A DNA stretch of 64,000 nt from Aurantimicrobium minutum. GTDB lineage: Bacteria; Actinomycetota; Actinomycetes; Actinomycetales; Microbacteriaceae. Numbering within the stretch: the stretch's first letter is position 1; each line of letters starts with the position of its first letter. The notes beneath the pieces are model-generated. The model saw only the letters and a list, made by a program, of their open reading frames with translations. It was not told the origin of the DNA and did no database searches. The stretch is from assembly GCF_002355535.1 (NCBI RefSeq), contig NZ_AP017457.1, positions 186,001 through 250,000 on the forward strand, written 5' to 3'. This document shows, piece by piece, positions 41,193-50,400 of the stretch. A program made the position numbers and the translations under genes.

Positions 41193-42050
41193 ATGCCTGA
41201 ACTTCCCGAAGTTGAGGTTGTGCGTGCTGGTTTAGAACCAGCTCTTGTGGGCGCACGCATTGATTCCGTTCACGTTTTCGACCCACGTTCTTTGAAGCGT
41301 CATGATGCCCGGCGTGGAGATTTCGTTGGCATGCTGCAGGGGTCAACTGTTCTCTCTGCAGAGCGTCGGGGAAAGTTCATGTGGTTCCCCTTAGATTCTG
41401 GCGATGCGCTCGTTACTCACCTGGGAATGAGTGGACAAGTTTTACTCAGGGACTCTGGTGCGGAACCTGATCGGCATTTGCGCATTCAATACGGAATCAC
41501 ACATCCTGAGCACGGAAAGCGGCTGGTCAACTTTGTTGACCAGCGCATCTTTGGGTCAATGGCCGTGGATGAACTCGTGGAACAATCTTCCGGGCTTGTC
41601 CCGGCTCAGGCAGCACACATTGCCTTGGACCCTCTCGATTCTTTCTTTGATGACGAGATGTTCATCACTCGGCTGCGAAAAAAGAGCACGGGTGTCAAGC
41701 GTGCTCTTCTAGATCAGACGCTGATCAGCGGTGTGGGAAATATCTATGCTGATGAGTCGTTGTGGGCTGCGAAGATTCATGGTGAACGAAGCGCTGACTC
41801 ATTGAGCAAAGCTAAAGCGCAAGAACTGTTGCTTGAATTGCGACAAGTTCTGAATAAAGCCTTGGCTGAGGGTGGCACAAGTTTTGACGCCCAATATGTC
41901 AATGTCAACGGTCAATCTGGCTACTTTGCTCACAGCTTGAACGCCTATGGACAGCAGGGGAAACCGTGCCCTCGATGTGGTACTTCAATTAGAAAAGTTT
42001 CCTTCATGAACCGGGGGTCACACTTCTGTCCCCGCTGCCAGAAAAAGTAG
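41193..42050 (+). CDS. mutM: Formamidopyrimidine-DNA glycosylase
   Basis: MutM removes 8-oxoguanine and opened purines from DNA. The N-terminus PELPEVEVVRAGL holds the catalytic Pro2 and Glu3, the helix-two-turn-helix contains VGNIYADESLWAAKIH, and the C-terminal zinc finger has four cysteines (CPRCGTSI and HFCPRCQKK). 285 residues, normal length. In related genomes smc follows, but two genes are inserted here. Confidence 0.97.
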   Translation: MPELPEVEVVRAGLEPALVGARIDSVHVFDPRSLKRHDARRGDFVGMLQGSTVLSAERRGKFMWFPLDSGDALVTHLGMSGQVLLRDSGAEPDRHLRIQYGITHPEHGKRLVNFVDQRIFGSMAVDELVEQSSGLVPAQAAHIALDPLDSFFDDEMFITRLRKKSTGVKRALLDQTLISGVGNIYADESLWAAKIHGERSADSLSKAKAQELLLELRQVLNKALAEGGTSFDAQYVNVNGQSGYFAHSLNAYGQQGKPCPRCGTSIRKVSFMNRGSHFCPRCQKK

Positions 42051-42059
42051 GCTCATGAT

Positions 42060-43136
42060 ATGAGTCCTGCGATGCCTGAGACACCATTTATTTCTATTGA
42101 GCTGGGCACACTGCAGGCAAATATCTCACGAGCAGCAGAATCAGCACGTTCTTCAGGTTATGCGCTGCGCCCCCATGTGAAAACACACAAAATTATTGAG
42201 ATTGCCCGAATGCAGGAAGCCGCGGGTGTTCTGGGTATTACTGTTGCCACATTGGGTGAAGCTGAGGTGTTTGTCGCGGCGGGATTTACCGATGTCTTTA
42301 TCGCCTATCCACTGTGGCTGACAGAAGCTAAAGCTCAGCGACTAGATGCATTGTTAGATCAGGCCACAATTCGACTCGGCGTTGACTCAGCAGAGGCTGG
42401 CACCCAATTAGTCAAGATGCTCGGTGGGCGCGCACCGTTGCTGGAACTACTTATTGAACTAGACAGCGGTCACCACCGAAGTGGTATTGAGCCAGAGAAG
42501 GTGGGTGAGCTTGGTGCGTACCTCGCAAGCCTTGGCCTTGAGGTTTCAGGTGTCTTTACTTTCCCCGGGCACAGCTACGCTCCTGGAGCGCTGAGCACCG
42601 CGGCAGAGGATGAAGCCAATGCGCTGGCCACCGCCCGTGACCAGCTCATAGCTGTTGGCCAAACGGCTGCAATTATCTGCAGCGGGGGATCGACCCCGTC
42701 TCTTGCGTCGGCCAATGTTCAGGTCATCACAGAGCAGCGGCCAGGTGTCTATGTTTTCAACGATGCTCAACAGCTTGAGCTGGGCAGTTGCGACTGGGCT
42801 GATGTTGCCCTGACCGTGCAGGCAACCGTGGTGAGTATTCGAGGAAATAGAGTCATCGTGGATGCGGGTAGTAAAGCATTGGGCGCGGATCGTGCCGGGT
42901 ACGCATCTGGCTATGGACGTATTCTGGAGTTTCACGATGCTCGCATCGTTGCTCTATCTGAACATCACGCAACGATTGAATTCCCGGAGGGCGAGCTCCC
43001 CAACCGAGGGGATGTTCTGTCGGTCATTCCTAACCACGTCTGTAATACCGTGAACCTCGCAGATCAGGTCTACGTTTTCGATCGCGGGGAACTGGTGGAC
43101 ACCTGGATGGTCGCTGCGCGGGGAAGAAATTCATAA
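42060..43136 (+). CDS. PLP-dependent D-threonine aldolase / D-serine dehydratase-like enzyme
   Basis: The 358-residue protein has the alanine racemase-type N-terminal barrel. The PLP lysine is K41 in RPHVKTHK, LLIELDSGHHRSGI is an active-site strand, and the C-terminal zinc-binding motif is PNHVCNTVN, found in D-threonine aldolases and eukaryote-type D-serine dehydratases. It probably breaks down a D-3-hydroxy amino acid. An IclR-type regulator follows 93 nt later. ATG 42072 is an alternative start. Confidence 0.82.
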   Translation: MSPAMPETPFISIELGTLQANISRAAESARSSGYALRPHVKTHKIIEIARMQEAAGVLGITVATLGEAEVFVAAGFTDVFIAYPLWLTEAKAQRLDALLDQATIRLGVDSAEAGTQLVKMLGGRAPLLELLIELDSGHHRSGIEPEKVGELGAYLASLGLEVSGVFTFPGHSYAPGALSTAAEDEANALATARDQLIAVGQTAAIICSGGSTPSLASANVQVITEQRPGVYVFNDAQQLELGSCDWADVALTVQATVVSIRGNRVIVDAGSKALGADRAGYASGYGRILEFHDARIVALSEHHATIEFPEGELPNRGDVLSVIPNHVCNTVNLADQVYVFDRGELVDTWMVAARGRNS

Positions 43137-43148
43137 TTAATCTCCAAT

Positions 43149-43164
43149 ATCTTGATATCGAGAT
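43149..43164 (+). promoter_or_regulatory. Near-palindrome upstream of the IclR gene
   Basis: ATCTTGATATCGAGAT is symmetrical except for one pair (5th and 12th base), giving 14 of 16 symmetrical positions. It lies in the 93-nt gap before the IclR-type gene, so it is a candidate operator. Confidence 0.4.
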
Positions 43165-43178
43165 AAATGAGGAGTAGA

Positions 43179-43195
43179 GTTCCGGTCATTGGAAC
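43179..43195 (+). promoter_or_regulatory. GTTCC/GGAAC inverted repeat, possible IclR operator
   Basis: GTTCC, seven bases, then GGAAC. IclR-family operators are commonly inverted repeats with a TTCC/GGAA-like core, so this could be the autoregulatory site. It lies 35 nt before ATG 43230. Confidence 0.35.
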
Positions 43196-43229
43196 CTTCT
43201 TTTTCATAGCCTGAAAGGGCAGATATTTC

Positions 43230-43994
43230 ATGAGTCCAGCACGTACTACTGCCGGTGCACCAATCTCCTCTATTGGTCGCGGTATCGCTGTTCTGGGGTG
43301 TTTCAACGAGCGTCGTCGCGCGCTGACACTTTCAGAACTGTCCGAAAAATCTCTCCTTCCTATGTCCTCCACCCACCGTGTGGTTGCGGAACTCGTCGCA
43401 GGAGGCTTCCTCGTTCGAGGTTCAGACCGCCGCTACCGCATTGGCACACGCGTATGGTCCATTGGGCAGCTTGCACCTGTGAGCGATCAGCTGCGTCATC
43501 GCGCACTTCCCACGCTGGCTCGTCTCTACGAGGAAACGGGAGAAAACATTACGTTGGCTGTGCTTGACCGTGGTCAAGCACTTTATGTTGACCGCATCGG
43601 TGGTGAGCGCTCAGTACACACCGCCTCACGAGCTGGTGGTCACCTTCCTCTTCACACCACCGGCGTAGGCAAAGTTCTGTTGGCGTGGCAAAGCAATGAA
43701 GCTATTGAGAAATACCTCAGCAGGCCACTCACGCGCACCACTCCTTATTCGATTGTGGATCCGGTCAAACTCAAGGCCGAACTGGTTGAAACCAAAACCC
43801 GTGGCTATGCCATTGCGCGTCAAGAAAGCACCGCAGGCAATGGCTCGGTAGCTGTTCCCATCCTGCGCGGAGGCCGTTGCGTCGCAGCCTTGGGTATCGT
43901 TGCGCACCTGACCCATATGGATATTCCACGTTTAGTTGAGGTGCTGCAACAGGCTTCTGATTCGATTCGTAAAGAACTCGAAGACGACCACTAA
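43230..43994 (+). CDS. IclR family transcriptional regulator
   Basis: The 254-residue protein has an N-terminal winged helix (about 14-75: SIGRGIAVLGCFNERRRALTLSELSE and PMSSTHRVVAELVAGGFL) and a C-terminal ligand-binding domain with HTTGVGKVLLAW and the late GRCVAALGIVAHLTHMD. It most likely controls the adjoining PLP enzyme gene. An AAAGGG site is 10 nt before ATG 43230. Confidence 0.93.
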   Translation: MSPARTTAGAPISSIGRGIAVLGCFNERRRALTLSELSEKSLLPMSSTHRVVAELVAGGFLVRGSDRRYRIGTRVWSIGQLAPVSDQLRHRALPTLARLYEETGENITLAVLDRGQALYVDRIGGERSVHTASRAGGHLPLHTTGVGKVLLAWQSNEAIEKYLSRPLTRTTPYSIVDPVKLKAELVETKTRGYAIARQESTAGNGSVAVPILRGGRCVAALGIVAHLTHMDIPRLVEVLQQASDSIRKELEDDH

Positions 43995-44008
43995 ACCTGT
44001 GGTTTTTT
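43987..44008 (+). terminator. Terminator at the end of the IclR gene
   Basis: ACCAC and GTGGT form a short stem with a 7-nt loop that includes the TAA stop codon, followed by TTTTT. Small but with a real U-run, so it probably ends the transcript before smc. Confidence 0.5.
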
Positions 44009-44076
44009 CTGGCTTTTATATCCAGTAAATTTGTTAGCTAGTGCGTGTGCACTGCTGATATTGGGAGCCAAACGAC

Positions 44077-47000
44077 GTGTATCTAAAAAGCCTGACGCTC
44101 AAAGGCTTTAAGTCGTTTGCCCAACCCACCACTTTTGCCTTTGAACCCGGTGTCACCTGTGTCGTTGGTCCCAACGGTTCAGGAAAGTCCAACGTCGTCG
44201 ACGCACTGGCCTGGGTTATGGGTGAGCAGGGAGCAAAGACCCTGCGTGGCGGCAAGATGGAAGACGTCATTTTCGCGGGAACCTCCACACGCGGCCCACT
44301 CGGCCGCGCAGAGGTTCTGCTCACCATCGACAACTCTGATGGTGCTCTGCCCATCGAATACACCGAAGTCACCATTAGCCGAACCCTGTTCCGTAACGGT
44401 TCGAGTGAATATGCCATCAATGGCGAAAACTGCCGACTGCTCGATGTTCAAGAACTGCTCTCTGACTCTGGTCTGGGCCGCGAGATGCACGTCATCGTCG
44501 GCCAGGGGCGCCTCGACAACGTGCTCCAAGCTAGTCCTGAAGATCGCCGTGGCTTCATTGAGGAAGCTGCCGGAATTCTCAAGCACCGTCGCCGCAAAGA
44601 AAAGACGGTGCGCAAGCTTGAAGCGATGCAGGCCAACCTCACACGTTTGACCGACCTTGCTACCGAGGTTCGTCGCCAACTCAAGCCATTAGGACACCAG
44701 GCAGAAATTGCCCGCGAAGCACAGAGCATTCAGGCAGAAGTTCGTGATGCACGAGCACGTATTCTTGCCGACGATGTTGTTCAGTTGCGCACCACATTAG
44801 ATGCACACAACAAGACCGAGTCAGAACGTCACAGCGAACGCATCGTGCTGCAAGAACAGCTTGAGCGCACCATGTTGCGAGTGCGACGTCTCGAAGCAGA
44901 CCAGAGTGCTGATGATGTTGAGTCCGCCCGCAAAACAGTCTTTGCTTTGGAATCCATTCAAGAACGTCTACGTGGTCTCTATAACCTGGCTAACCAGCGC
45001 TTAGCTTTGCTAGGTGCGGACACCGACCAGCAACCATTGGGTTCTGGCGTCAACCAGGCCATGATTGAGGGCGCAGAATCTGAAGTTGACGTCATGCGAG
45101 GCATCGTCATTGCTGCCGAAGCAGCTTGGCAAGCATCCCAGCAGGCGACTGTGGTCGCGCGCGAGAAGCTCGACTCCATTGATGAGCAAATTTCGGCACA
45201 GTCGGCGTTGGTCTCTCAGCACGATCTGGAACTAACCAGCCTGCGGGGAAAGAAAGAGGCTGCAGATTCTGCACTAGCTGCCGTTCGTGGTGAAGTGTTG
45301 CGTCAGCAAAATGCTCTCGATGCTGCCACGGAACGTCGCGCTACTGCCGAGCAAAACCTTGCACAGGTTGAAGCAGATTCTGCAGACACCACTGCTGGAG
45401 AAACCGGGCTCAATGAAGCCTATGAAGCAGCCCAAGCTGCAGTTGTTGATGCAGAGAGCACCATTGACCGTTTGCGTGATGAGCTCCACACTCTGGAGCG
45501 TGAACGCGATGCGTTACAAGCTCGCACTGGTGCCCTCTCCATGGCGTTGGATCAAAAAGATGGTTCATCTGCTCTGGTGAAAGCCAAGCTGTCAGGTATT
45601 CAAGGATTAGTTGCTGAACACATCCAGGTGAAATCAGGTTACGAAGCGGCTATTGCTGCCGGACTGGGTTCTCTTTCGGATGCCGTTCTTGCAGATGACA
45701 TGGATGCTGCAATCTCAGCACTGGCCAATGTTGATCGGGATGATCTCGGCCGAGTTGAAATTGTCGTTGCCGCAAAGCCAGGCACAACCCCCGTCGCACT
45801 TCCACAGATTTCTGGTGTTGTTCCAGCCAGCGAGGTTGTTTCGGGTCCTGCTGGTGTGCTCGCACTTCTGGCATCAACTGTCATCGCCGATGATCTTGAA
45901 ACAGCGCAACAAGCCTGGAAGCAGGGTTTGGACGCAGCCGATTCCAACATCACCATCATTACAAAAGCCGGTGAAGTTCTCACTCGCTTTGTATTGCGCG
46001 GTGGATCAGGCTCGAAGCAAAGCCGTATCGAACTTGTTTCTGAGCGTGATTCAGCGCAAAAGCGCCTCGACGAGGTCATTGGCTTGATTGATCAAGCTCG
46101 CCTTGAGCTCGCTGATCAGCGTGGAGTTGCCCAGGTGGCCAAGGAACGCTCCACAGCTGCACTGGCTGCACTGCGCGAATACGATTCACAACTTGCCGCC
46201 CGTTCCGAAGCACTCAACCGTGCTCGCGTGCAGGTGGAAGCGGCAACAGCCGAATCCGAACGTCTGAGCGCTTCACTTGCGCTTGCTGCCGCCTCCGTTG
46301 AGGAAGCAGAACACAATGCACACCGTGCCAGTACCGAGTTGGATGCTGTGGAGTCCAGACCCAGACCCATCTTGGATGTTTCTGCTCGTGATGAACTCTT
46401 CGCAGAACTTGAACAGGTTCGCGAACAAGAAGTTCAAGCCCGCTTGGAACTCGAAACTGCTCGTGAGCGCGTTCGTGCAGAAGAACTGCGTGTGGAAGGG
46501 TTGCGTCAGCAGCTCGAAGCAGACCGTGCCGCAGCTGAAGAAGCAGCGCGCCGTGCCGTCATTCGCAAGCGCCAAATTGATGCTGCAGCAGGGGTTGCCG
46601 AGTCTCTTCCCGCCGTACTGGATTCTGTGGACCGCTCCGTTTCTGAAGCCCGTGTTGTTCTCGCTCAGCGTGAAGCTGACCGTGCTGCCCAAAACCAGGA
46701 ACTCATTTCCTTGCGTCAGGAAGAATCTCAATTGCGTGAGCGCCTGCACTCGATAACCGAAAACGTGCATGGTCTTGAACTGCAGATCTATGAAAAGAAA
46801 ATGCAGCTTTCTGCGCTCCTCGAGCGTGCAGGAAACGAACTTGGCCTAGTCGAAGATGTTCTCATCGCTGAATACGGCCCCGACGTTCCCATCGTGGTTG
46901 CTCTTGAGGCTGATGCCCCTGCTGATGCTGAACCAGAAACAAAGCCCTATAACCGTGCTGAACAACAAACTCGCTTGGAGAAGGCAGAGCGTAAGCTTGG

Positions 47001-47622
47001 CCAGCTTGGCCGAGTGAACCCACTCGCATTAGAAGAGTTTGCCGCCCTCGAACAGCGCCACACCTTCCTTACAGAGCAGCTCACAGACCTCACCAATACG
47101 CGTAAAGACTTGATGACCATCATCGAAGAAGTCGACAACACGATGCAGACGGTCTTCCAAACAGCGTTTGAGGACACCCAGGCTGCCTTTGCTGAAGTAT
47201 TCCCCATCCTCTTCCCCGGAGGTTCTGGAAGCATCAACCTCACCAACCCAGATGACCTGTTGACCACCGGTATCGAGGTCATGGTCAAACCCGCGGGTAA
47301 GAAGATTGACCGGTTGAGCCTGCTCTCCGGTGGTGAACGATCTCTGGCAGCTGTGGCTTTGCTGGTTGCAATTTTCAAGGCTCGCCCTTCGCCGTTCTAC
47401 ATCATGGATGAGGTCGAGGCAGCTTTGGACGATGCCAACTTAGGTCGCCTATTGGCCATCTTTGAAGATTTGCGCAACTCCAGCCAGCTCATCGTGATTA
47501 CACACCAAAAGCGCACCATGGAAATTGCGGATGCGCTCTATGGTGTGTCCATGCGCCAAGATGGGGTCTCTGCTGTGGTGGGTCAGCGTGTGTCAGCTCC
47601 GGAGAACGCACAAGCGTCCTAA
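44077..47622 (+). CDS. smc: Chromosome segregation SMC ATPase
   Basis: SMC dimers with ScpAB compact and separate chromosomes. The 1181-residue protein has Walker A GPNGSGKS (31-38), a coiled coil, a hinge domain about 500-650 (IQGLVAEHIQVKSGYEAAIAAGLGSLSDAV...LRGGSG), the second coiled coil, ABC signature LSGGERS from L1083 and Walker B with D1111-E1112. GTG 44077 has a GGGAG site. ftsY, which often follows smc, is not here. Instead an FHA-kinase cluster follows. Confidence 0.97.
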   Translation: MYLKSLTLKGFKSFAQPTTFAFEPGVTCVVGPNGSGKSNVVDALAWVMGEQGAKTLRGGKMEDVIFAGTSTRGPLGRAEVLLTIDNSDGALPIEYTEVTISRTLFRNGSSEYAINGENCRLLDVQELLSDSGLGREMHVIVGQGRLDNVLQASPEDRRGFIEEAAGILKHRRRKEKTVRKLEAMQANLTRLTDLATEVRRQLKPLGHQAEIAREAQSIQAEVRDARARILADDVVQLRTTLDAHNKTESERHSERIVLQEQLERTMLRVRRLEADQSADDVESARKTVFALESIQERLRGLYNLANQRLALLGADTDQQPLGSGVNQAMIEGAESEVDVMRGIVIAAEAAWQASQQATVVAREKLDSIDEQISAQSALVSQHDLELTSLRGKKEAADSALAAVRGEVLRQQNALDAATERRATAEQNLAQVEADSADTTAGETGLNEAYEAAQAAVVDAESTIDRLRDELHTLERERDALQARTGALSMALDQKDGSSALVKAKLSGIQGLVAEHIQVKSGYEAAIAAGLGSLSDAVLADDMDAAISALANVDRDDLGRVEIVVAAKPGTTPVALPQISGVVPASEVVSGPAGVLALLASTVIADDLETAQQAWKQGLDAADSNITIITKAGEVLTRFVLRGGSGSKQSRIELVSERDSAQKRLDEVIGLIDQARLELADQRGVAQVAKERSTAALAALREYDSQLAARSEALNRARVQVEAATAESERLSASLALAAASVEEAEHNAHRASTELDAVESRPRPILDVSARDELFAELEQVREQEVQARLELETARERVRAEELRVEGLRQQLEADRAAAEEAARRAVIRKRQIDAAAGVAESLPAVLDSVDRSVSEARVVLAQREADRAAQNQELISLRQEESQLRERLHSITENVHGLELQIYEKKMQLSALLERAGNELGLVEDVLIAEYGPDVPIVVALEADAPADAEPETKPYNRAEQQTRLEKAERKLGQLGRVNPLALEEFAALEQRHTFLTEQLTDLTNTRKDLMTIIEEVDNTMQTVFQTAFEDTQAAFAEVFPILFPGGSGSINLTNPDDLLTTGIEVMVKPAGKKIDRLSLLSGGERSLAAVALLVAIFKARPSPFYIMDEVEAALDDANLGRLLAIFEDLRNSSQLIVITHQKRTMEIADALYGVSMRQDGVSAVVGQRVSAPENAQAS

Positions 47623-47646
47623 CGCGAGTGAGGGATATTACAGAAG

Positions 47647-48354
47647 ATGAATAACCCTGACGAGAACACCCACCTCACCCCTGATGATGAAACTGTCATC
47701 GGAGTCAATCCCGATGATGACACCATTATTCGGGTTCCTATTGACGAAACTATTGTGGGCTCGGTTGAGATTATCGAGAGCACGGTCATCGACGCGGCAA
47801 CCGTGGATGATGCCACCATCGTTGGTGCCGTCATTCCGGTTGAAGATGACACCATCATCACTGTTGATGAAACCGAGATTCCCGATTCCACCACTGGGCA
47901 ATACAACACCCTCATTGGTTCCATGCTCGATACGTCCCTGGGTGTGAAGCAATTGTTGGGAGATCTCGAGAACATCGAAGAAGAACCTGAAGCCAAGCCT
48001 GAACCACAGGAAGAAGTTGTTTCGCAGTTCACCCTGCGCCATATCAATGGAACAAAGTGGTCGCTGACGAAGCCTGTGATTTTTGGAAGGCTTCCCGCGG
48101 TGCCTGTGCGATCAGAGCAGAGCGTGACCTTGGCTGTTCTTTATTCACCGGACGGAATTGTTTCCTCCACCCATGCCCGCCTGGAAATGCAAGGTGAGGT
48201 TGTGGTCGTGACGGATTTACGCTCCACAAATGGAACCCGCATCATCATTCCGTCTAAGCCAACTGTCTTGCTTGCGCCAGGGGATTCCATGGCCTTGAGT
48301 GTTGGCGCAATCGTGGACCTCGGAGACGGTAATAGAATTGAAGTTCTTGGCTAA
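47647..48354 (+). CDS. FHA domain protein with N-terminal phospho-acceptor repeats
   Basis: The 235-residue cytosolic protein has two parts. Residues 1-80 are acidic and contain seven repeats of (D/E)-x-T-(V/I/E)-(V/I) with threonines at 16, 26, 35, 46, 57, 69 and 76, spaced mostly 9-12 apart. These look like targets of a Ser/Thr kinase. The FHA domain at about 126-232 has FGR (146-148), SSTH (173-176) and STNG (193-196), the phosphothreonine-binding residues. It starts 24 nt after smc and leads the phosphatase-kinase genes, so it is probably the regulator or adaptor of this circuit. It could bind its own phosphorylated repeats in other copies. Confidence 0.88.
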   Translation: MNNPDENTHLTPDDETVIGVNPDDDTIIRVPIDETIVGSVEIIESTVIDAATVDDATIVGAVIPVEDDTIITVDETEIPDSTTGQYNTLIGSMLDTSLGVKQLLGDLENIEEEPEAKPEPQEEVVSQFTLRHINGTKWSLTKPVIFGRLPAVPVRSEQSVTLAVLYSPDGIVSSTHARLEMQGEVVVVTDLRSTNGTRIIIPSKPTVLLAPGDSMALSVGAIVDLGDGNRIEVLG

Positions 48355-48397
48355 CCGTTTAATGAACCGGTAACGCCCCAATCTTGGAGAACTTCCT

Positions 48398-49213
48398 GTG
48401 ACTGCCCTTGGCCAGAACTCAACTGGGACGACTGTTGTCGACCTGAGTACCGGGGCATCTGTCACGCTTGCCTGGGCTGCAGGAACAGATGTGGGAAACC
48501 ACCGAGCCAACAATGAAGACTCCTATGCGATTGCCTGCCCCGTCTTTGCTGTCGCTGACGGCATGGGCGGCCACAGCGCAGGCGATGTGGCCAGTGATGC
48601 TGTTGTGCAGCGTATTGCCGGGCTAGAAAAGCCCGGCTTTGCCGATCTGGACGCTCTCGAAATGGCTTTAGCGCTCTCCGTGTCAGATCTTCGCTCACGC
48701 TTGACTGAAGAACAGCAGGGCGCTGGAACAACTGTCACAGGTGCTGCGTTGGTGCAGGAAGCCGATCAACTGCAGTGGGCAATCTTCAACATTGGTGACT
48801 CTCGTGTGTATGTGAAGATGGGCGAGACCTTTGAACAGGTCACTGTCGATCACTCGGTGGTGCAGCAGCTCGTTGATGCTGGCACCATCACCAAAGAAGA
48901 AGCCGACTACCACCCTCATGCCAATGTGATCACACGCGCTGTGGGCATTATTGACGAACCAATTCCCGATTACGTCGCACTGCCCGTTGTTCCAGGCATG
49001 CGTTTATTGCTGTGTTCTGATGGCCTCACTAAAGAGTTGACCGATGTGGGTATCGAGCATTTTCTCTCAGCTGCACCGACTGTTGAAGACGCGGTAACCG
49101 AGCTTATGAACGCCGCACTGACTAATAGCGGTCGCGATAACGTCACCCTCATCGTTATTGACGTTATGGCTGTCACGGTGGGGCACACCGAATCCACAGT
49201 TTCACCTGCTTAA
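48398..49213 (+). CDS. PP2C-type Ser/Thr protein phosphatase
   Basis: The 271-residue protein removes phosphate from Ser/Thr residues. All metal-binding motifs are present: GTDVGNHRANNEDS, ADGMGGHSAGDVAS, GAGTTVTGAAL, FNIGDSRVYV, LCSDGLTKEL and SGRDNVTLIVI. No membrane segment is seen, so it acts in the cytosol and probably reverses the next gene's kinase. GTG 48398 with TTGGAGAAC upstream (GGAG, 9 nt). Confidence 0.95.
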   Translation: MTALGQNSTGTTVVDLSTGASVTLAWAAGTDVGNHRANNEDSYAIACPVFAVADGMGGHSAGDVASDAVVQRIAGLEKPGFADLDALEMALALSVSDLRSRLTEEQQGAGTTVTGAALVQEADQLQWAIFNIGDSRVYVKMGETFEQVTVDHSVVQQLVDAGTITKEEADYHPHANVITRAVGIIDEPIPDYVALPVVPGMRLLLCSDGLTKELTDVGIEHFLSAAPTVEDAVTELMNAALTNSGRDNVTLIVIDVMAVTVGHTESTVSPA

Positions 49214-49257
49214 ACTTCAAGTGCGCTGAATTTACGGCGTTATTTGCGTTGAGCACA

Positions 49258-49276
49258 CCAACACTGACCGTGTTGG
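49258..49276 (+). promoter_or_regulatory. Hairpin or dyad just before the kinase ribosome site
   Basis: CCAACAC-TGACC-GTGTTGG is a perfect 7-bp dyad with a 5-nt centre, immediately followed by GGGGAAGG, the SD-like site of the kinase at 49292. It may be an operator or an RNA structure that sets kinase levels. Confidence 0.45.
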
Positions 49277-49291
49277 GGGAAGGTGGACCAG

Positions 49292-50398
49292 ATGGCTAGA
49301 CGTCTACCCTCAACCCCACCCGTGCTTTCTGGCTTCACATTTGTTCGAGTATTGGGCTCAGGTGGATTCGCTGACGTCTTTTTGTATGAACAGCAATTGC
49401 CCAGGCGCAATGTGGCCATCAAGGTTTTGCTCCCCGAAGTAGTCAACCCTCGTGTTCGTGACATGTTCCAATCGGAGGCTCAGCTCATGTCACAACTGAG
49501 TACTCACCCAGCCATTTTGAGTGTCTTTGAAGCAGGCGTGAGCTCAGATGGCAGGCCTTATCTGGTCACCGAGGTGTGTAATTCTGGATATGGCGAACGC
49601 TTTCGTGCCGAAACTCTCCCGGTAGCAGAAGCACTACGTACCGGAATCAAGATCGCCGCAGCGTTAGAAACCGCACACCGAGCAAACGTCCTGCATCGAG
49701 ATATCAAACCAGGAAACATACTCATCACCGCATATGGTCACCCTGTCTTGAGCGACTTTGGTATCGCTTCCTCGGTCTACCAAGGAGATAACACAACGGC
49801 TGTAGGCCTTTCTGTTCCCTGGTCTGCACCAGAGGTCATCAGAGAAACCACCACCGGCACCACAGCTTCAGAAATCTGGGCTCTGGGTGCAACTGTCTAC
49901 TCGTTGTTGGCCGGACGCAGTCCCTTCGAAGTGCCCGGGAAAGACAATTCACCAGGACACTTAGCCGGCCGCATTCTCAAATCCAAACCACAACCCATCG
50001 GACGCGACGATGTTCCACCCCAACTCGAGGCTCTCCTGCTCAAAGCATTGAGTAAAAACCCCATCGACAGACAACACTCTGCGGTGGAATTTGCGCGCGA
50101 ACTCCAACAGGTTGAAACCAGTATGGGATTAGCTCAAACACCCCTGGATGTCGTCGGAGACGAATGGGGATCAAACGCCATCGTCATCAACGACAATGAC
50201 CGCACCATGCTTGCCCCGCTTGATGCCCACGCCAGCCCAAGCTGGCGTCGTGCTGGATATAGCGGAACACCCGCGCAACGCGATGAACTGGCCCTTGTTG
50301 CCAGTAAGCGTCGACGCCGACTGCTGTGGAGCGTGCTCGGTTCGGCAGCTGCGCTGATAGCTGTCATCACCACTGTCGTGATCGTGGTGGCGCAATAA
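49292..50398 (+). CDS. PknB-type Ser/Thr protein kinase, single-pass membrane protein
   Basis: A 368-residue kinase. The glycine loop is LGSGGFADV (G22-V29), the ATP lysine is K44 with partner E62, the catalytic loop is LHRDIKPGN (H135-D137), and the metal motif is DFG (155-157). The P+1 region is VPWSAPEV. After the kinase domain comes a linker, then a basic RRRRLL and one membrane helix near the C-terminus (about 343-365) with almost nothing outside. So it lacks the PASTA or other sensor domain of PknB. ATG 49292 is chosen over GTG 49283 because the SD-like GGGGAAGG is 8 nt upstream of the ATG. The giant Ig protein starts 2 nt after its stop. Confidence 0.93.
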   Translation: MARRLPSTPPVLSGFTFVRVLGSGGFADVFLYEQQLPRRNVAIKVLLPEVVNPRVRDMFQSEAQLMSQLSTHPAILSVFEAGVSSDGRPYLVTEVCNSGYGERFRAETLPVAEALRTGIKIAAALETAHRANVLHRDIKPGNILITAYGHPVLSDFGIASSVYQGDNTTAVGLSVPWSAPEVIRETTTGTTASEIWALGATVYSLLAGRSPFEVPGKDNSPGHLAGRILKSKPQPIGRDDVPPQLEALLLKALSKNPIDRQHSAVEFARELQQVETSMGLAQTPLDVVGDEWGSNAIVINDNDRTMLAPLDAHASPSWRRAGYSGTPAQRDELALVASKRRRRLLWSVLGSAAALIAVITTVVIVVAQ

Positions 50399-50400
50399 CC

